A DNA stretch of 6,001 bases. Origin: Candidatus Falkowiibacteriota bacterium. GTDB taxonomy: Bacteria > Patescibacteriota > Patescibacteriia > Patescibacteriales > UBA12465. Below the pieces are notes generated by a model. It searched no databases and was not told the origin of the DNA. It was given only the letters and a program-made list of their open reading frames with translations. Position 1 is the stretch's first letter, and each line of letters begins with the position of its first letter. The stretch lies in contig CAIOGK010000114.1 of assembly GCA_903857815.1 (NCBI GenBank), forward strand, positions 1 through 6,001. The letters are read 5' to 3'. Both the position numbers and the translations under genes were made by a program. Below are positions 1 through 5,840 of this stretch, piece by piece.

Positions 1-225
1 GTCTTGGAAGAAATTGAAAAAAATGTTAATATTGTTGAAAATGAGCAGGTTGCCGAAAAAATAAATGAAGCTAAGGAAAAAATAAAAAAATATAATCATG
101 ATTCCGAGGAAAATGACGAAAAAGATAGAGAGGATAAAAATAAAGAAGATAGAGAAGATAAAAAAGACGGAGAAGACAAAGTAAATAAAGAAAACCAAGA
201 AAATAGAGAAGATGGAGAAAGATAA
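1..225 (+). CDS. Charged low-complexity protein, probably the C-terminal end of a larger gene
   Basis: The frame is open from base 1 to the TAA at 223-225, so the gene probably begins upstream of the window. A TTG at base 4 could be a start (73 residues), but nothing upstream is visible to support it. The sequence is almost entirely K, E, D, N and R, with no hydrophobic core after about residue 25. The first 30 residues could form a charged helix or coiled coil. Residues 40-60 contain imperfect DRED-type repeats with a period of about 24 nt (124-147 and 148-171). No domain is recognisable. It lies 29 bases before the ATG of the membrane protein at 255 and may be cotranscribed with it. It could be the disordered tail of a larger protein or a small independent one. 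The open frame is clear, but the function is unknown. Confidence 0.55.
   Translation, partial: VLEEIEKNVNIVENEQVAEKINEAKEKIKKYNHDSEENDEKDREDKNKEDREDKKDGEDKVNKENQENREDGER
124..171 (+). repeat. Imperfect 24-nt tandem repeat inside the charged ORF
   Basis: Two successive 24-nt units both begin GATAGAGARGATAAAAA and encode DREDKNKE and DREDKKDG. The repeat then decays into related GAAGAC/GAAAAC triplets. It probably arose by slippage in purine-rich coding DNA. Confidence 0.45.
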
Positions 226-254
226 AAAAATTAATTAAATATTTGAGACGCGCT

Positions 255-731
255 ATGAAAAGTTTTTTAAAAGTGGGGATGGGTTTTGGAATGACTTCAG
301 CTACTATTACTACCCTAGGCCTAATGATTGGCCTACAATCAAGTACTGGTTCAGAATTAGCAGTTGTTGGAGGAATTCTTACCATTGCCGTTGCCGATTC
401 ATTTTCCGATGCTCTAGGTGTTCACATTGCTAAAGAATCAGAAGGAAACTTTACGCACAAAGAAGTATGGCAAGCAACAATAGCAACTTTCCTATTTAAA
501 CTAATTCTCGCCTCCACCTTTTTAATCCCAGTCTTATTACTACCGATGAAAACGGCAATTTGGACAGCAGTTGCTTGGGGAGCCCTCATATTAATAACTC
601 AGAGTTACCAATTAGCAAAAGATACCAAGGTAAAACCCCTATCAACTATCCTGGAACACGTTTCAATTGCCGGATTAGTTATGCTTTTAACACATTATTT
701 CGGTCTTTTTATCGCCTCACGCTTTAACTAG
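255..731 (+). CDS. Short VIT1/CCC1-like integral membrane protein
   Basis: The product is a 158-residue, very hydrophobic protein with about five predicted membrane helices, near residues 8-27, 34-52, 75-97, 100-117 and 134-154. The N-terminal half (FGMTSATITTLGLMIGL, then VADSFSDALGVHIAKESEG) resembles helices 1 and 2 of VIT1/CCC1 iron/manganese transporters, including the small-residue-rich second helix ending in a Ser-Glu. Known VIT1 proteins are about 220-250 residues long and have a Glu-rich cytosolic metal-binding region between helices 2 and 3. Here that region is only about 15-20 residues, and the Asp-Gly of helix 1 is replaced by Thr-Ser. Metal transport is therefore a family-based guess. 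I chose ATG 255; TTG 243 in the same frame would add four residues (MRRA). Neither start has an SD sequence. The stop is TAG, the only non-TAA stop in the window. No terminator is visible after the gene. Confidence 0.75.
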   Translation: MKSFLKVGMGFGMTSATITTLGLMIGLQSSTGSELAVVGGILTIAVADSFSDALGVHIAKESEGNFTHKEVWQATIATFLFKLILASTFLIPVLLLPMKTAIWTAVAWGALILITQSYQLAKDTKVKPLSTILEHVSIAGLVMLLTHYFGLFIASRFN

Positions 732-778
732 CGTTCATCCTTCCGGTACCCATTAAACTAGCAATAAGCTCTAAATGC

Positions 779-807
779 TTGACGTATTTATTTTTATGTG
801 TCAAAAT
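779..807 (+). promoter_or_regulatory. Predicted sigma70-type promoter of the cold-shock gene
   Basis: A -35 box TTGACG (779-784, 5 of 6 to consensus) is followed by 17 nt and a -10 box CAAAAT (802-807, 4 of 6). TGT immediately before the -10 provides an extended -10 TGn element. The spacer is T-rich. Transcription would begin near 814. Confidence 0.55.
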
Positions 808-813
808 GTTTAG

Positions 814-897
814 GCAACAATAATCATCAAAAAAAAGTGGTCGATTTTTAAAATCTTTATTATCAAATTGCGATCTTACAAACTAAGTATATAAATT
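814..897 (+). promoter_or_regulatory. Predicted 5' leader of the cold-shock mRNA
   Basis: If the promoter at 779-807 is used, the mRNA has a leader of about 84 nt, longer than the other spacers here. It contains a run of eight A (829-836), with a T5 run (845-849) that could pair with it across an 8-nt loop, and it has no SD before ATG 898. Long leaders that change fold with temperature are known for E. coli cspA. That this one does so is speculation, because its only visible hairpin is a weak A-U stem. Confidence 0.25.
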
Positions 898-1095
898 ATG
901 ACTGGTGTTATAAAAGCTTTAACCGACAAAGGTTTCGGTTTCATTGCTGTTGAAGGCCAAGAAAAGGATTTATTCTTTCACACTAACTCTTTAGTTGGAG
1001 TTCAATTCAACGAACTACGTGAGGGTGATACTCTTTCTTTTGAAACAGAAATGTCTCCAAAAGGAATGAATGCAGTTAACGTTCAACGCGCTTAA
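898..1095 (+). CDS. Cold-shock domain protein (CspA family)
   Basis: This 65-residue protein is a single cold-shock domain, a five-stranded OB fold that binds single-stranded RNA or DNA and commonly acts as an RNA chaperone. RNP1 is KGFGFI at residues 11-16. The RNP2 region is DLFFHTNSL at residues 24-32, with the aromatic residues and His expected for base stacking. The GDTLSFE strand and the closing VNVQRA strand complete the domain, so length and layout are normal. The usual KWF after the N-terminal Gly is replaced by KAL, which removes one of the aromatic nucleic-acid contacts of CspA. The gene appears monocistronic: it has its own promoter and leader upstream and a hairpin terminator 13 nt after the stop. 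ATG 898 has no SD and is preceded by the A/T-rich ATAAATT. Confidence 0.95.
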   Translation: MTGVIKALTDKGFGFIAVEGQEKDLFFHTNSLVGVQFNELREGDTLSFETEMSPKGMNAVNVQRA

Positions 1096-1107
1096 CTCTC
1101 CTCTTCA

Positions 1108-1149
1108 AATCAAGATCCCGCCCTATCTTATTAAGGCGGGATTTTGATT
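1108..1149 (+). terminator. Rho-independent terminator after the cold-shock gene
   Basis: The arm 1108-1122 pairs with 1135-1149 over 15 bp with one G-U, leaving a 12-nt loop (1123-1134). The GC core is ATCCCGCC with GGCGGGAT, followed by TTTGATT. The U-rich tail is partly inside the extended stem and is interrupted by GA, so termination may be incomplete and could allow some read-through into the gene at 1208. Confidence 0.75.
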
Positions 1150-1207
1150 GGAAGGTCTTTTATAAGACAAGGCTCAAAAAAATATAAATAAATTAATTAC
1201 ATAAACT

Positions 1208-1792
1208 ATGAACAATTTTAATCGTAACGGCGGCGGTAGTCGCGGTGGATTCGGAGATAGAAAACCTAGCGGCGGCGGTTTTGGTCGTCGAGAGGGTGGA
1301 GATAGAGGCGGTTTTGGCCGCAGAGATTCTGGTGATAGAAGTTTTGGTCGTCCAGAAATGCATAAAGCTGTTTGTGCTGAATGCGGAAATGACTGTGAGG
1401 TTCCTTTCAAGCCATCTGGTGAAAGACCGGTTCTTTGCAGTGTTTGCTTCGGCAGTAAGGATGCAGGCGCACCAAGACAATCATTTTCTAGAGATAGAGA
1501 TTCTAGCCGTGATTTTCCAAAACCAAGTTTTCACGCTGAACGTCATCCAGAAGGTCGTCCTGATCACTCCAAGGAACAGTTCGAGGCTTTAAATGCTAAA
1601 TTAGATAAGGTTATTAACGCCTTAGAAAGACTTTCTGCTTCTAAAACTGCTTCAGTAAAAGAAGTTTCTCCAATTAAAGAAATTACTAAAATTGAAGTTG
1701 CTAAAAAAGTTGAAAAAGTAGAACCTAAAAAAGTAGCCGAAAAACCAGCGAAGAAAGCAGCTGCTCCAAAAAAGAAAACTAGTAAAAAATAA
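1208..1792 (+). CDS. RGG-rich CxxC-x17-CxxC zinc-ribbon protein with lysine-rich tail
   Basis: The 194-residue product has four visible parts. Residues 1-50 are Gly/Arg/Phe-rich and contain two 11-residue repeats GGFGRRxxGDR (23-33 and 34-44) plus a partial third. Residues 52-82 form a compact four-cysteine module, C56-x2-C59-x17-C77-x2-C80, matching the small CxxC-x17-CxxC putative zinc-ribbon family. Residues about 118-143 (KEQFEALNAKLDKVINALERL) look like one amphipathic helix that might oligomerise. The last 45 residues are Lys/Ala/Pro/Val-rich, resembling histone H1-like tails. Together these suggest a cytoplasmic RNA- or DNA-binding protein; binding is inferred from composition. It follows the cold-shock gene by 112 nt and is closed by its own terminator. 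No convincing promoter was found in 1150-1207 (TATAAG at 1161 and TATAAA at 1183 lack a good -35), so read-through from the cold-shock gene is possible. ATG 1208 lacks an SD. Confidence 0.9.
   Translation: MNNFNRNGGGSRGGFGDRKPSGGGFGRREGGDRGGFGRRDSGDRSFGRPEMHKAVCAECGNDCEVPFKPSGERPVLCSVCFGSKDAGAPRQSFSRDRDSSRDFPKPSFHAERHPEGRPDHSKEQFEALNAKLDKVINALERLSASKTASVKEVSPIKEITKIEVAKKVEKVEPKKVAEKPAKKAAAPKKKTSKK
1274..1351 (+). repeat. 33-nt coding tandem repeat for GGFGRRxxGDR
   Basis: Two full units (1274-1306 and 1307-1339) and a partial third (1340-1351, SFGR) encode the Gly-Phe-Gly-Arg repeats. Several synonymous positions differ between units (for example R as CGT or CGC, and CGA or AGA), so the protein pattern is better kept than the DNA. 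Confidence 0.7.
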
Positions 1793-1810
1793 ACCAAATT
1801 AAAAGAGATA

Positions 1811-1840
1811 GAAAAAGGATGGTTTAGACCATCTTTTTTC
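1811..1840 (+). terminator. Rho-independent terminator after the zinc-ribbon gene
   Basis: The arms GAAAAAGGATGGT (1811-1823) and ACCATCTTTTTTC (1828-1840) form a 13-bp stem with one G-U and a 4-nt TTAG loop. The 3' arm carries T6 and the 5' arm A5, so it could also work on the opposite strand. It begins 18 nt after the stop codon. Confidence 0.85.
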
Positions 1841-1850
1841 GAGCCAAATA

Positions 1851-1879
1851 TTGTATTTTTTCCAATAATTCGCTATGTT
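1851..1879 (+). promoter_or_regulatory. Candidate promoter of the ABC-F/YibE-F unit
   Basis: TTGTAT (1851-1856, 3 of 6) and TATGTT (1874-1879, 4 of 6) are separated by 17 nt with a T-rich spacer. They sit directly downstream of a terminator and 35 nt before ATG 1915. The boxes are weak, and position and spacing are the main support. An overlapping TGT-TATATG at 1876-1884 is an alternative -10 without a -35. Confidence 0.4.
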
Positions 1880-1914
1880 ATATGAGTACCATTTAATTTT
1901 TTAATCTCCATATT

Positions 1915-3369
1915 ATGCCGGAAGAAGTAGTTTTAAGATTTGATGAAGTTAAATTTGAATATCTTCATAAAAAGCCCATTTTAGATGAGGCAAGTTTTAG
2001 CTTACGTAAAGGGGCGAAAGTGACTTTAATGGGCCAAAATGGGGCCGGAAAAAGTACTATTTTTGGCCTGATTAAGAAAGAGTTAGAACCTCAAGCAGGA
2101 CGGATTTCGATATCAGACGAAGCAACCATCGGAACTGCCCGTCAGACCATTGCTCGAGAAGATAGTGATTTAACAGTTTTAGAATATTTTTCTAAAAACT
2201 TTAAAATAGTTCCGGGAAATATTAAAGGCTTGATTGCTAAAGCATTGGACGCGGTTAATTTTGCAATTCCGCTTGATAGAAAAGTCGGCGATTTATCTGG
2301 CGGCCAACAAGCAAGAATCTTATTAGCCTCCTCTCTAGTTGAAAGTCCGGATATTTTGCTTTTAGACGAGCCAACTAATAATTTAGATAAAGACGGGATA
2401 GACCATCTAATCGGCTTTTTATTAACTTATGATAAAACCGTCATGGTTATTTCTCATGATGCTGATTTTTTAAATTGTTTTACCGAAGGAGTTATTTATC
2501 TTGATAGCTTTACTCATAAAACCGAAATGTACGTAGGAGACTACTATTCAGTAGTTGAAGAGATTTCTCGTCGGGTAGAAAGAGAGCAACGCCAGAATGC
2601 ACAATTAGAAAAACAAATAATTGATAGGAAAGAAAAAGTTAATTTTTTTGCTCATAAAGGAGGTAAGATGCGTAAATTAGCAGCTAAAATGAAAGACGAA
2701 ACGACCGAACTAGAAGAAAATAAAGTTGATGTTAGAAGGGAAGATAAGACTATTCGTGAATTTACAATCCCTGTTCAAGAAGATATTAGTGGTGAAATCG
2801 TAAAACTAGAAAAAATAAAAGTCGTTAAAAATCATGAACCAATTTTAAAAGATATTCATAAATCTTTAAGAAAAAAGGATAGACTTTTAGTTATTGGTCC
2901 CAACGGAATTGGAAAAAGTACTTTACTTAGATCGCTAGTCTCCGGGAAACAAGAAGGCCAGACTATTTTAAAGGGAATCAGAGTTGGTTATTATAGCCAA
3001 GATTTTTCTACTTTAAATTTTCAAGAAACGGTTTTCGATTCCTTAATGGGAAGTATGGCTGATGGTTTAGGGGAACAAGAAATGCGCTCGGTCGCTGCCG
3101 GCTTCTTAATTACTGGAGAACTGATGAGTCATAGAATCGCCGCTTTATCAGAAGGTCAAAAAGGTTTATTAGCTTTTGCTCGTTTAGTTTTAGCTCAACC
3201 AGGTCTTTTAATCCTGGATGAACCAACTAACCATATTAATTTCCGCCATCTTCCAGTTATTGCTGAGGCGATTAACAAATTTGAGGGGGCGATTATGATG
3301 GTTAGTCATATGCCGGAATTTGTAGAAAAAATAAAATTTACCGAGGAATTAGATTTAGGAAGATTATAA
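1915..3369 (+). CDS. ABC-F family ATPase (two nucleotide-binding domains, ribosome-associated type)
   Basis: This soluble 484-residue protein has tandem ABC ATPase domains and no membrane segment, the ABC-F layout. Domain 1 has Walker A GQNGAGKST (40-48), signature LSGGQ (127-131), Walker B with D151-E152, TNNLD and switch His181. A charged helical linker (about 215-285) takes the position of the ABC-F P-site tRNA-interaction motif, with a basic tip FFAHKGGKMRKLAAKM (244-259). Domain 2 has Walker A GPNGIGKST (328-336), Walker B with D435-E436 and His465. Its signature is LSEGQ (411-415) instead of LSGGQ, and TNHIN replaces the usual TNHLD. Characterised ABC-F proteins act on ribosomes, relieving stalling or protecting against antibiotics, and most are 520-650 residues, so this one is compact. 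Its exact subfamily and any role in resistance cannot be read from sequence alone. It is the first gene of the unit; yibE/F starts 11 nt after its stop. Confidence 0.93.
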   Translation: MPEEVVLRFDEVKFEYLHKKPILDEASFSLRKGAKVTLMGQNGAGKSTIFGLIKKELEPQAGRISISDEATIGTARQTIAREDSDLTVLEYFSKNFKIVPGNIKGLIAKALDAVNFAIPLDRKVGDLSGGQQARILLASSLVESPDILLLDEPTNNLDKDGIDHLIGFLLTYDKTVMVISHDADFLNCFTEGVIYLDSFTHKTEMYVGDYYSVVEEISRRVEREQRQNAQLEKQIIDRKEKVNFFAHKGGKMRKLAAKMKDETTELEENKVDVRREDKTIREFTIPVQEDISGEIVKLEKIKVVKNHEPILKDIHKSLRKKDRLLVIGPNGIGKSTLLRSLVSGKQEGQTILKGIRVGYYSQDFSTLNFQETVFDSLMGSMADGLGEQEMRSVAAGFLITGELMSHRIAALSEGQKGLLAFARLVLAQPGLLILDEPTNHINFRHLPVIAEAINKFEGAIMMVSHMPEFVEKIKFTEELDLGRL

Positions 3370-3380
3370 AATAAATCTCC

Positions 3381-4556
3381 ATGCGCAAAATATTTTTTGC
3401 AATCATACTAACAACGGTCTTATTTTTTGCTCCTTTTGTAAGGGCACAAGATTTTAGTGATGCCGCTGCCCAAACAGAAAATGCGGATAATTTTAAGGCA
3501 AAAATCATTAAAATTGAGCAAGAGGCGGAAAAAAATAGGGAAGACGGTAGTAAATTTAAACAACAAAATCTGCAATTTACAATTACTAGCGGTAACCGAG
3601 AAGGCGAAATAGCAACTTATTATGGTATTTCTGAAATAGAAGTTGGAGATGCTAATATATATAAAGTCGGCGATAAAGTTTATATTGATGCCTTTAAAGA
3701 TGAGACTGGCCAAGAAACTTTTTATATTGTCGATTATATTAGAAATGATGCGCTTTATTTATTAGGCGCCATTTTTATTTTATCAGTAATTATTATTGGT
3801 CGCTGGAAAGGAATTAAGGCTTTACTTAGTTTAGTTGCGAGCTTCTTCGTTATTATTAAATTTATTCTACCGCAAATTTTAGCTGGTCACGATCCATTTA
3901 TTATTAGTTTAATAGGGGGATTAATGATAATGTTTTTTATCATTTATTTTACTGAGGGCTTTAATAGAAAATCTCACATTGCAATTTTTTCCGTTTTAGT
4001 TTCTTTAATTATTACTTTAATTTTATCGATTCTCTTTACTGATTTAGCGCGTTTAACAGGATTAACTCAAGAAGAGTCAATCTTTTTAATTGGTATCGGA
4101 CAAAAAGAAATTAATTTTCGAGGATTACTGTTAGCGGGAATGATTATTGGCGCGATTGGTGTTTTGGACGATATTATTCTTGGTCAAATAGAGGCGGTTG
4201 ATAGTATTAAACAAGCAAATCCTAAATTACCACCAAAAAAGGTCTTTAAACTTGCCTATAAAGTAGGTAATACTCATCTTGGGGCTATTATTAATACTTT
4301 ATTTTTAACCTACGCCGGAGCGGCTCTACCTTTATTGCTATTATTTTCAATCAACCAGGCGAATGGCTTAAGTCTATCACGCGCTCTTAACGCCGAGGTT
4401 ATTTCAACGGAAATTATCAGAACTCTAGTCGGAAGTATCGGGGTTATGGCTTCAATGCCCATTGCTACTTTTCTCGCTTCAATAAATATGAATTTTAAAC
4501 TTAACTGGAAAAAAGGCTTCAATATAAAAGGTGCTACTACACATGAAAAAAAATAA
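3381..4556 (+). CDS. YibE/F-like multipass membrane protein
   Basis: The 391-residue product starts with a signal-peptide-like segment (residues 1-22, basic MRK, hydrophobic core, then VRA-Q as a possible cleavage site). An extracytoplasmic domain follows (about 23-122, rich in beta-like segments, with VGDKVYID). About seven membrane helices come next, near 124-140, 146-167, 172-190, 199-219, 246-268, 299-323 and 342-366. The conserved region around residues 236-325, with IGQKEINFRGLLLAGMI, IGVLDDIILGQIEAV, YKVGNTHLGAIINTLFL and YAGAALPLLLL, is typical of the YibE/F family (also seen in Firmicutes). The function of that family is not established. Charged residues in or near membrane helices (D263, D264, E271) and the N297-T298-H299 motif are candidates for a functional site. 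ATG 3381 lies 11 nt after the ABC-F stop, with CTCC immediately before it and no SD. The end overlaps the next gene by 14 nt. Confidence 0.9.
   Translation: MRKIFFAIILTTVLFFAPFVRAQDFSDAAAQTENADNFKAKIIKIEQEAEKNREDGSKFKQQNLQFTITSGNREGEIATYYGISEIEVGDANIYKVGDKVYIDAFKDETGQETFYIVDYIRNDALYLLGAIFILSVIIIGRWKGIKALLSLVASFFVIIKFILPQILAGHDPFIISLIGGLMIMFFIIYFTEGFNRKSHIAIFSVLVSLIITLILSILFTDLARLTGLTQEESIFLIGIGQKEINFRGLLLAGMIIGAIGVLDDIILGQIEAVDSIKQANPKLPPKKVFKLAYKVGNTHLGAIINTLFLTYAGAALPLLLLFSINQANGLSLSRALNAEVISTEIIRTLVGSIGVMASMPIATFLASINMNFKLNWKKGFNIKGATTHEKK
4529..4533 (+). promoter_or_regulatory. SD-like AGGTG, the only plausible ribosome binding site in the window
   Basis: AGGTG at 4529-4533 is complementary to CACCT of the usual 16S rRNA 3' end and lies 9 nt before ATG 4543, inside the end of the yibE/F coding region. 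It favours ATG 4543 over GTG 4531, which overlaps the motif itself. Confidence 0.4.
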
Positions 4557-5055
4557 AACAATTTTAGTAAACGATAAAATGCAAAAAAATTATCGTTACG
4601 AATTATCGGAGCCTATAGGGCGAAATTTTTCACCTAATTTTAAACCGGAATTAACACCTAAAGAAATGCTGGCTTTGGGCGTTTTTAATGGTCGTTATAT
4701 GCGTGATTGTAAAAAAGAATTTCCGGCTGATTGGTATAAAGATGCAAAATTTGCCGTAGATAAAGCGGATTATAAATTAAATTATTTTCAAGTTAAGGCG
4801 AGCTTATCTTTAGCTCATTGGCGCGCTAAGGGCTGGATTTATAAAGATGACCCTCGCGGTTGGTTTCAATGGTATGCTCGTTATTTCATGGGAAGACGCT
4901 TAGAGATAGAAGATAAAAGACAAATAGGAAGATGGCGCGCAATCAAGCGTCATGTGATGGCCGTTAAAAAGAATTGTCGGGCTGGAGACGTAACATGTCG
5001 CCCTAGACAAAGGCAGGCGCTATTACATTGGGCTTACGATAGTCGTACATATTAA
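4543..5055 (+). CDS. Conserved Trp/Arg-rich protein of unknown function
   Basis: This 170-residue soluble, basic protein has no signal peptide or membrane segment. From about residue 36 it is dense in Trp, Tyr and Arg. It contains TPKEMLALGVFNGRYM (39-53), DCKKEFPADWY (55-65), LAHWRAKGWI (90-99), DDPRGWFQWYARYFMGRR (102-119), DKRQIGRWRAIKRHV (124-138) and a C-terminal CRPRQRQALLHWAYDSR (152-168). I recall similar unnamed proteins with the PRGWFQWY...GRR and RQRQALLHWAYDSR blocks in other bacteria, but I cannot name a characterised member. Three Cys (56, 145, 152) could bind a metal or form a disulfide, though the spacing matches no zinc finger I know. The Arg/Trp pattern would suit nucleic-acid binding, which is inference. 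The start overlaps yibE/F by 14 nt, suggesting translational coupling. GTG 4531 is an alternative start adding four residues. The next gene begins 19 nt downstream. Confidence 0.85.
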   Translation: MKKNKTILVNDKMQKNYRYELSEPIGRNFSPNFKPELTPKEMLALGVFNGRYMRDCKKEFPADWYKDAKFAVDKADYKLNYFQVKASLSLAHWRAKGWIYKDDPRGWFQWYARYFMGRRLEIEDKRQIGRWRAIKRHVMAVKKNCRAGDVTCRPRQRQALLHWAYDSRTY

Positions 5056-5074
5056 TTATTAATAATATAAACTT

Positions 5075-5821
5075 ATGAAAAAAACTTATGTTTTTCTCGC
5101 CGCTCTAGGAATTTTAGTAGTTGGCGCAGTTCTTATTGCTTCTTTATACTTCAATAACCGAAATATAAATCAAGACCGTTTTTCAGTTACTGGCTCGGGG
5201 ACTGTTTATGCAAAAGCGGATATTGCTAGTTTAACTATTGGCCTAAAAACAGAAACAAAGAAGACAGCCGCTGAAGCGACTAAAGAGAGCACAGATAAGA
5301 TGAATAAAATTGTTGACGAAGTAAAAAAATTAAGTGTTGAAGCTAAGGATATAAAGACTACTGATTACCGGCTTAACCCGGTTTATAATTATACCGAAAA
5401 AGATGGTCAGAAACTTATTGGTTATGAAGTTACTCAAAACGTAACTTTAAAAATTAGAAACTTAGAAAAAATTGGTGATATAATTTCTAAGACAACGGAA
5501 ACGGGTGCTAACCAAGTAGGAAATATAAACTTTACAATTGATGATGAATACGAATTAAAAAATCAAGCACGCGGATTAGCAATTGAAAAAGCTAAAGAAA
5601 AAGCCGAAATGATTGCTAAAGAATCAGGTATAAAATTAGGAAAAATTACCGGTGTATTTGAAAGCTCAATTAATTACCCACCAATGATGCTTGATTATTC
5701 TAATGCTAAAATGGAATCATCAGTAGTCGCCAATCAAGCCGGCGGAATCGCTGGACCAAGCATAGAAGCTGGTCAAAATGAGGTAAAAGTCGAGGTAACT
5801 TTAACTTACGAGGTTAAATAA
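5075..5821 (+). CDS. Membrane-anchored SIMPL (DUF541) domain protein
   Basis: The 248-residue product has an N-terminal hydrophobic anchor or uncleaved signal (residues 5-26 after MKKTY) and a long SIMPL/DUF541 domain facing outward. Domain signatures are the opening SVTGSGTVYAKADIASLTIG (37-56), a helical region (about 62-90), KTTDYRLNPVYNY (94-106), GYEVTQNVTLKIRNLEKIG (116-134), the helix GLAIEKAKEKAEMIAKESG (167-185) and the closing strand EVKVEVTLTYEV (236-247). Relatives include Brucella BP26/Omp28, which forms large channel-like rings. Another is the human IRAK1-binding protein SIMPL. The bacterial role is poorly defined and often linked to envelope stress. ATG 5075 is 19 nt after the previous stop and preceded by ATAAACTT, with no SD. 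The gene probably belongs to the unit starting with the ABC-F gene. No terminator hairpin was seen after it. Confidence 0.92.
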   Translation: MKKTYVFLAALGILVVGAVLIASLYFNNRNINQDRFSVTGSGTVYAKADIASLTIGLKTETKKTAAEATKESTDKMNKIVDEVKKLSVEAKDIKTTDYRLNPVYNYTEKDGQKLIGYEVTQNVTLKIRNLEKIGDIISKTTETGANQVGNINFTIDDEYELKNQARGLAIEKAKEKAEMIAKESGIKLGKITGVFESSINYPPMMLDYSNAKMESSVVANQAGGIAGPSIEAGQNEVKVEVTLTYEVK

Positions 5822-5840
5822 TTAAAACATCCCTTATTTG

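Noticed and set aside
71..385. Minus-strand open frames (71-385, 1174-1410, 1193-1480, 1564-1797, 3420-3713, 4310-4561).
   Set aside because: They lie antisense to well-supported genes, have composition mirroring the sense codons (such as Leu/Phe-rich opposite Lys/Glu), and show no recognisable domain.
843..855. Palindrome-like GATTTTTAAAATC as a hairpin.
   Set aside because: The arms leave a one-base loop, and the sequence is only A/T with end G/C; it would not form a stable RNA hairpin.
868..895. TTGCGA and TATAAA with a 16-nt spacer just upstream of the cold-shock ATG.
   Set aside because: The -10 would end two bases before ATG 898, placing the transcription start inside the coding region. 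The A-rich stretch more likely belongs to the start context.
1161..1188. TATAAG (1161) and TATAAA (1183) as -10 boxes for the zinc-ribbon gene.
   Set aside because: No acceptable -35 lies 16-18 nt upstream of either, so I did not list a promoter.
1245..1592. Plus-strand open frame overlapping the zinc-ribbon gene in another frame.
   Set aside because: It is an out-of-frame shadow of the Gly/Arg-rich coding repeats, whereas the main frame contains the intact CxxC-x17-CxxC module.
3355..3362. TTAGGAAG as the ribosome binding site of the YibE/F gene.
   Set aside because: It is 18 nt from ATG 3381, too far for a functional SD, and lies inside the ABC-F coding end.
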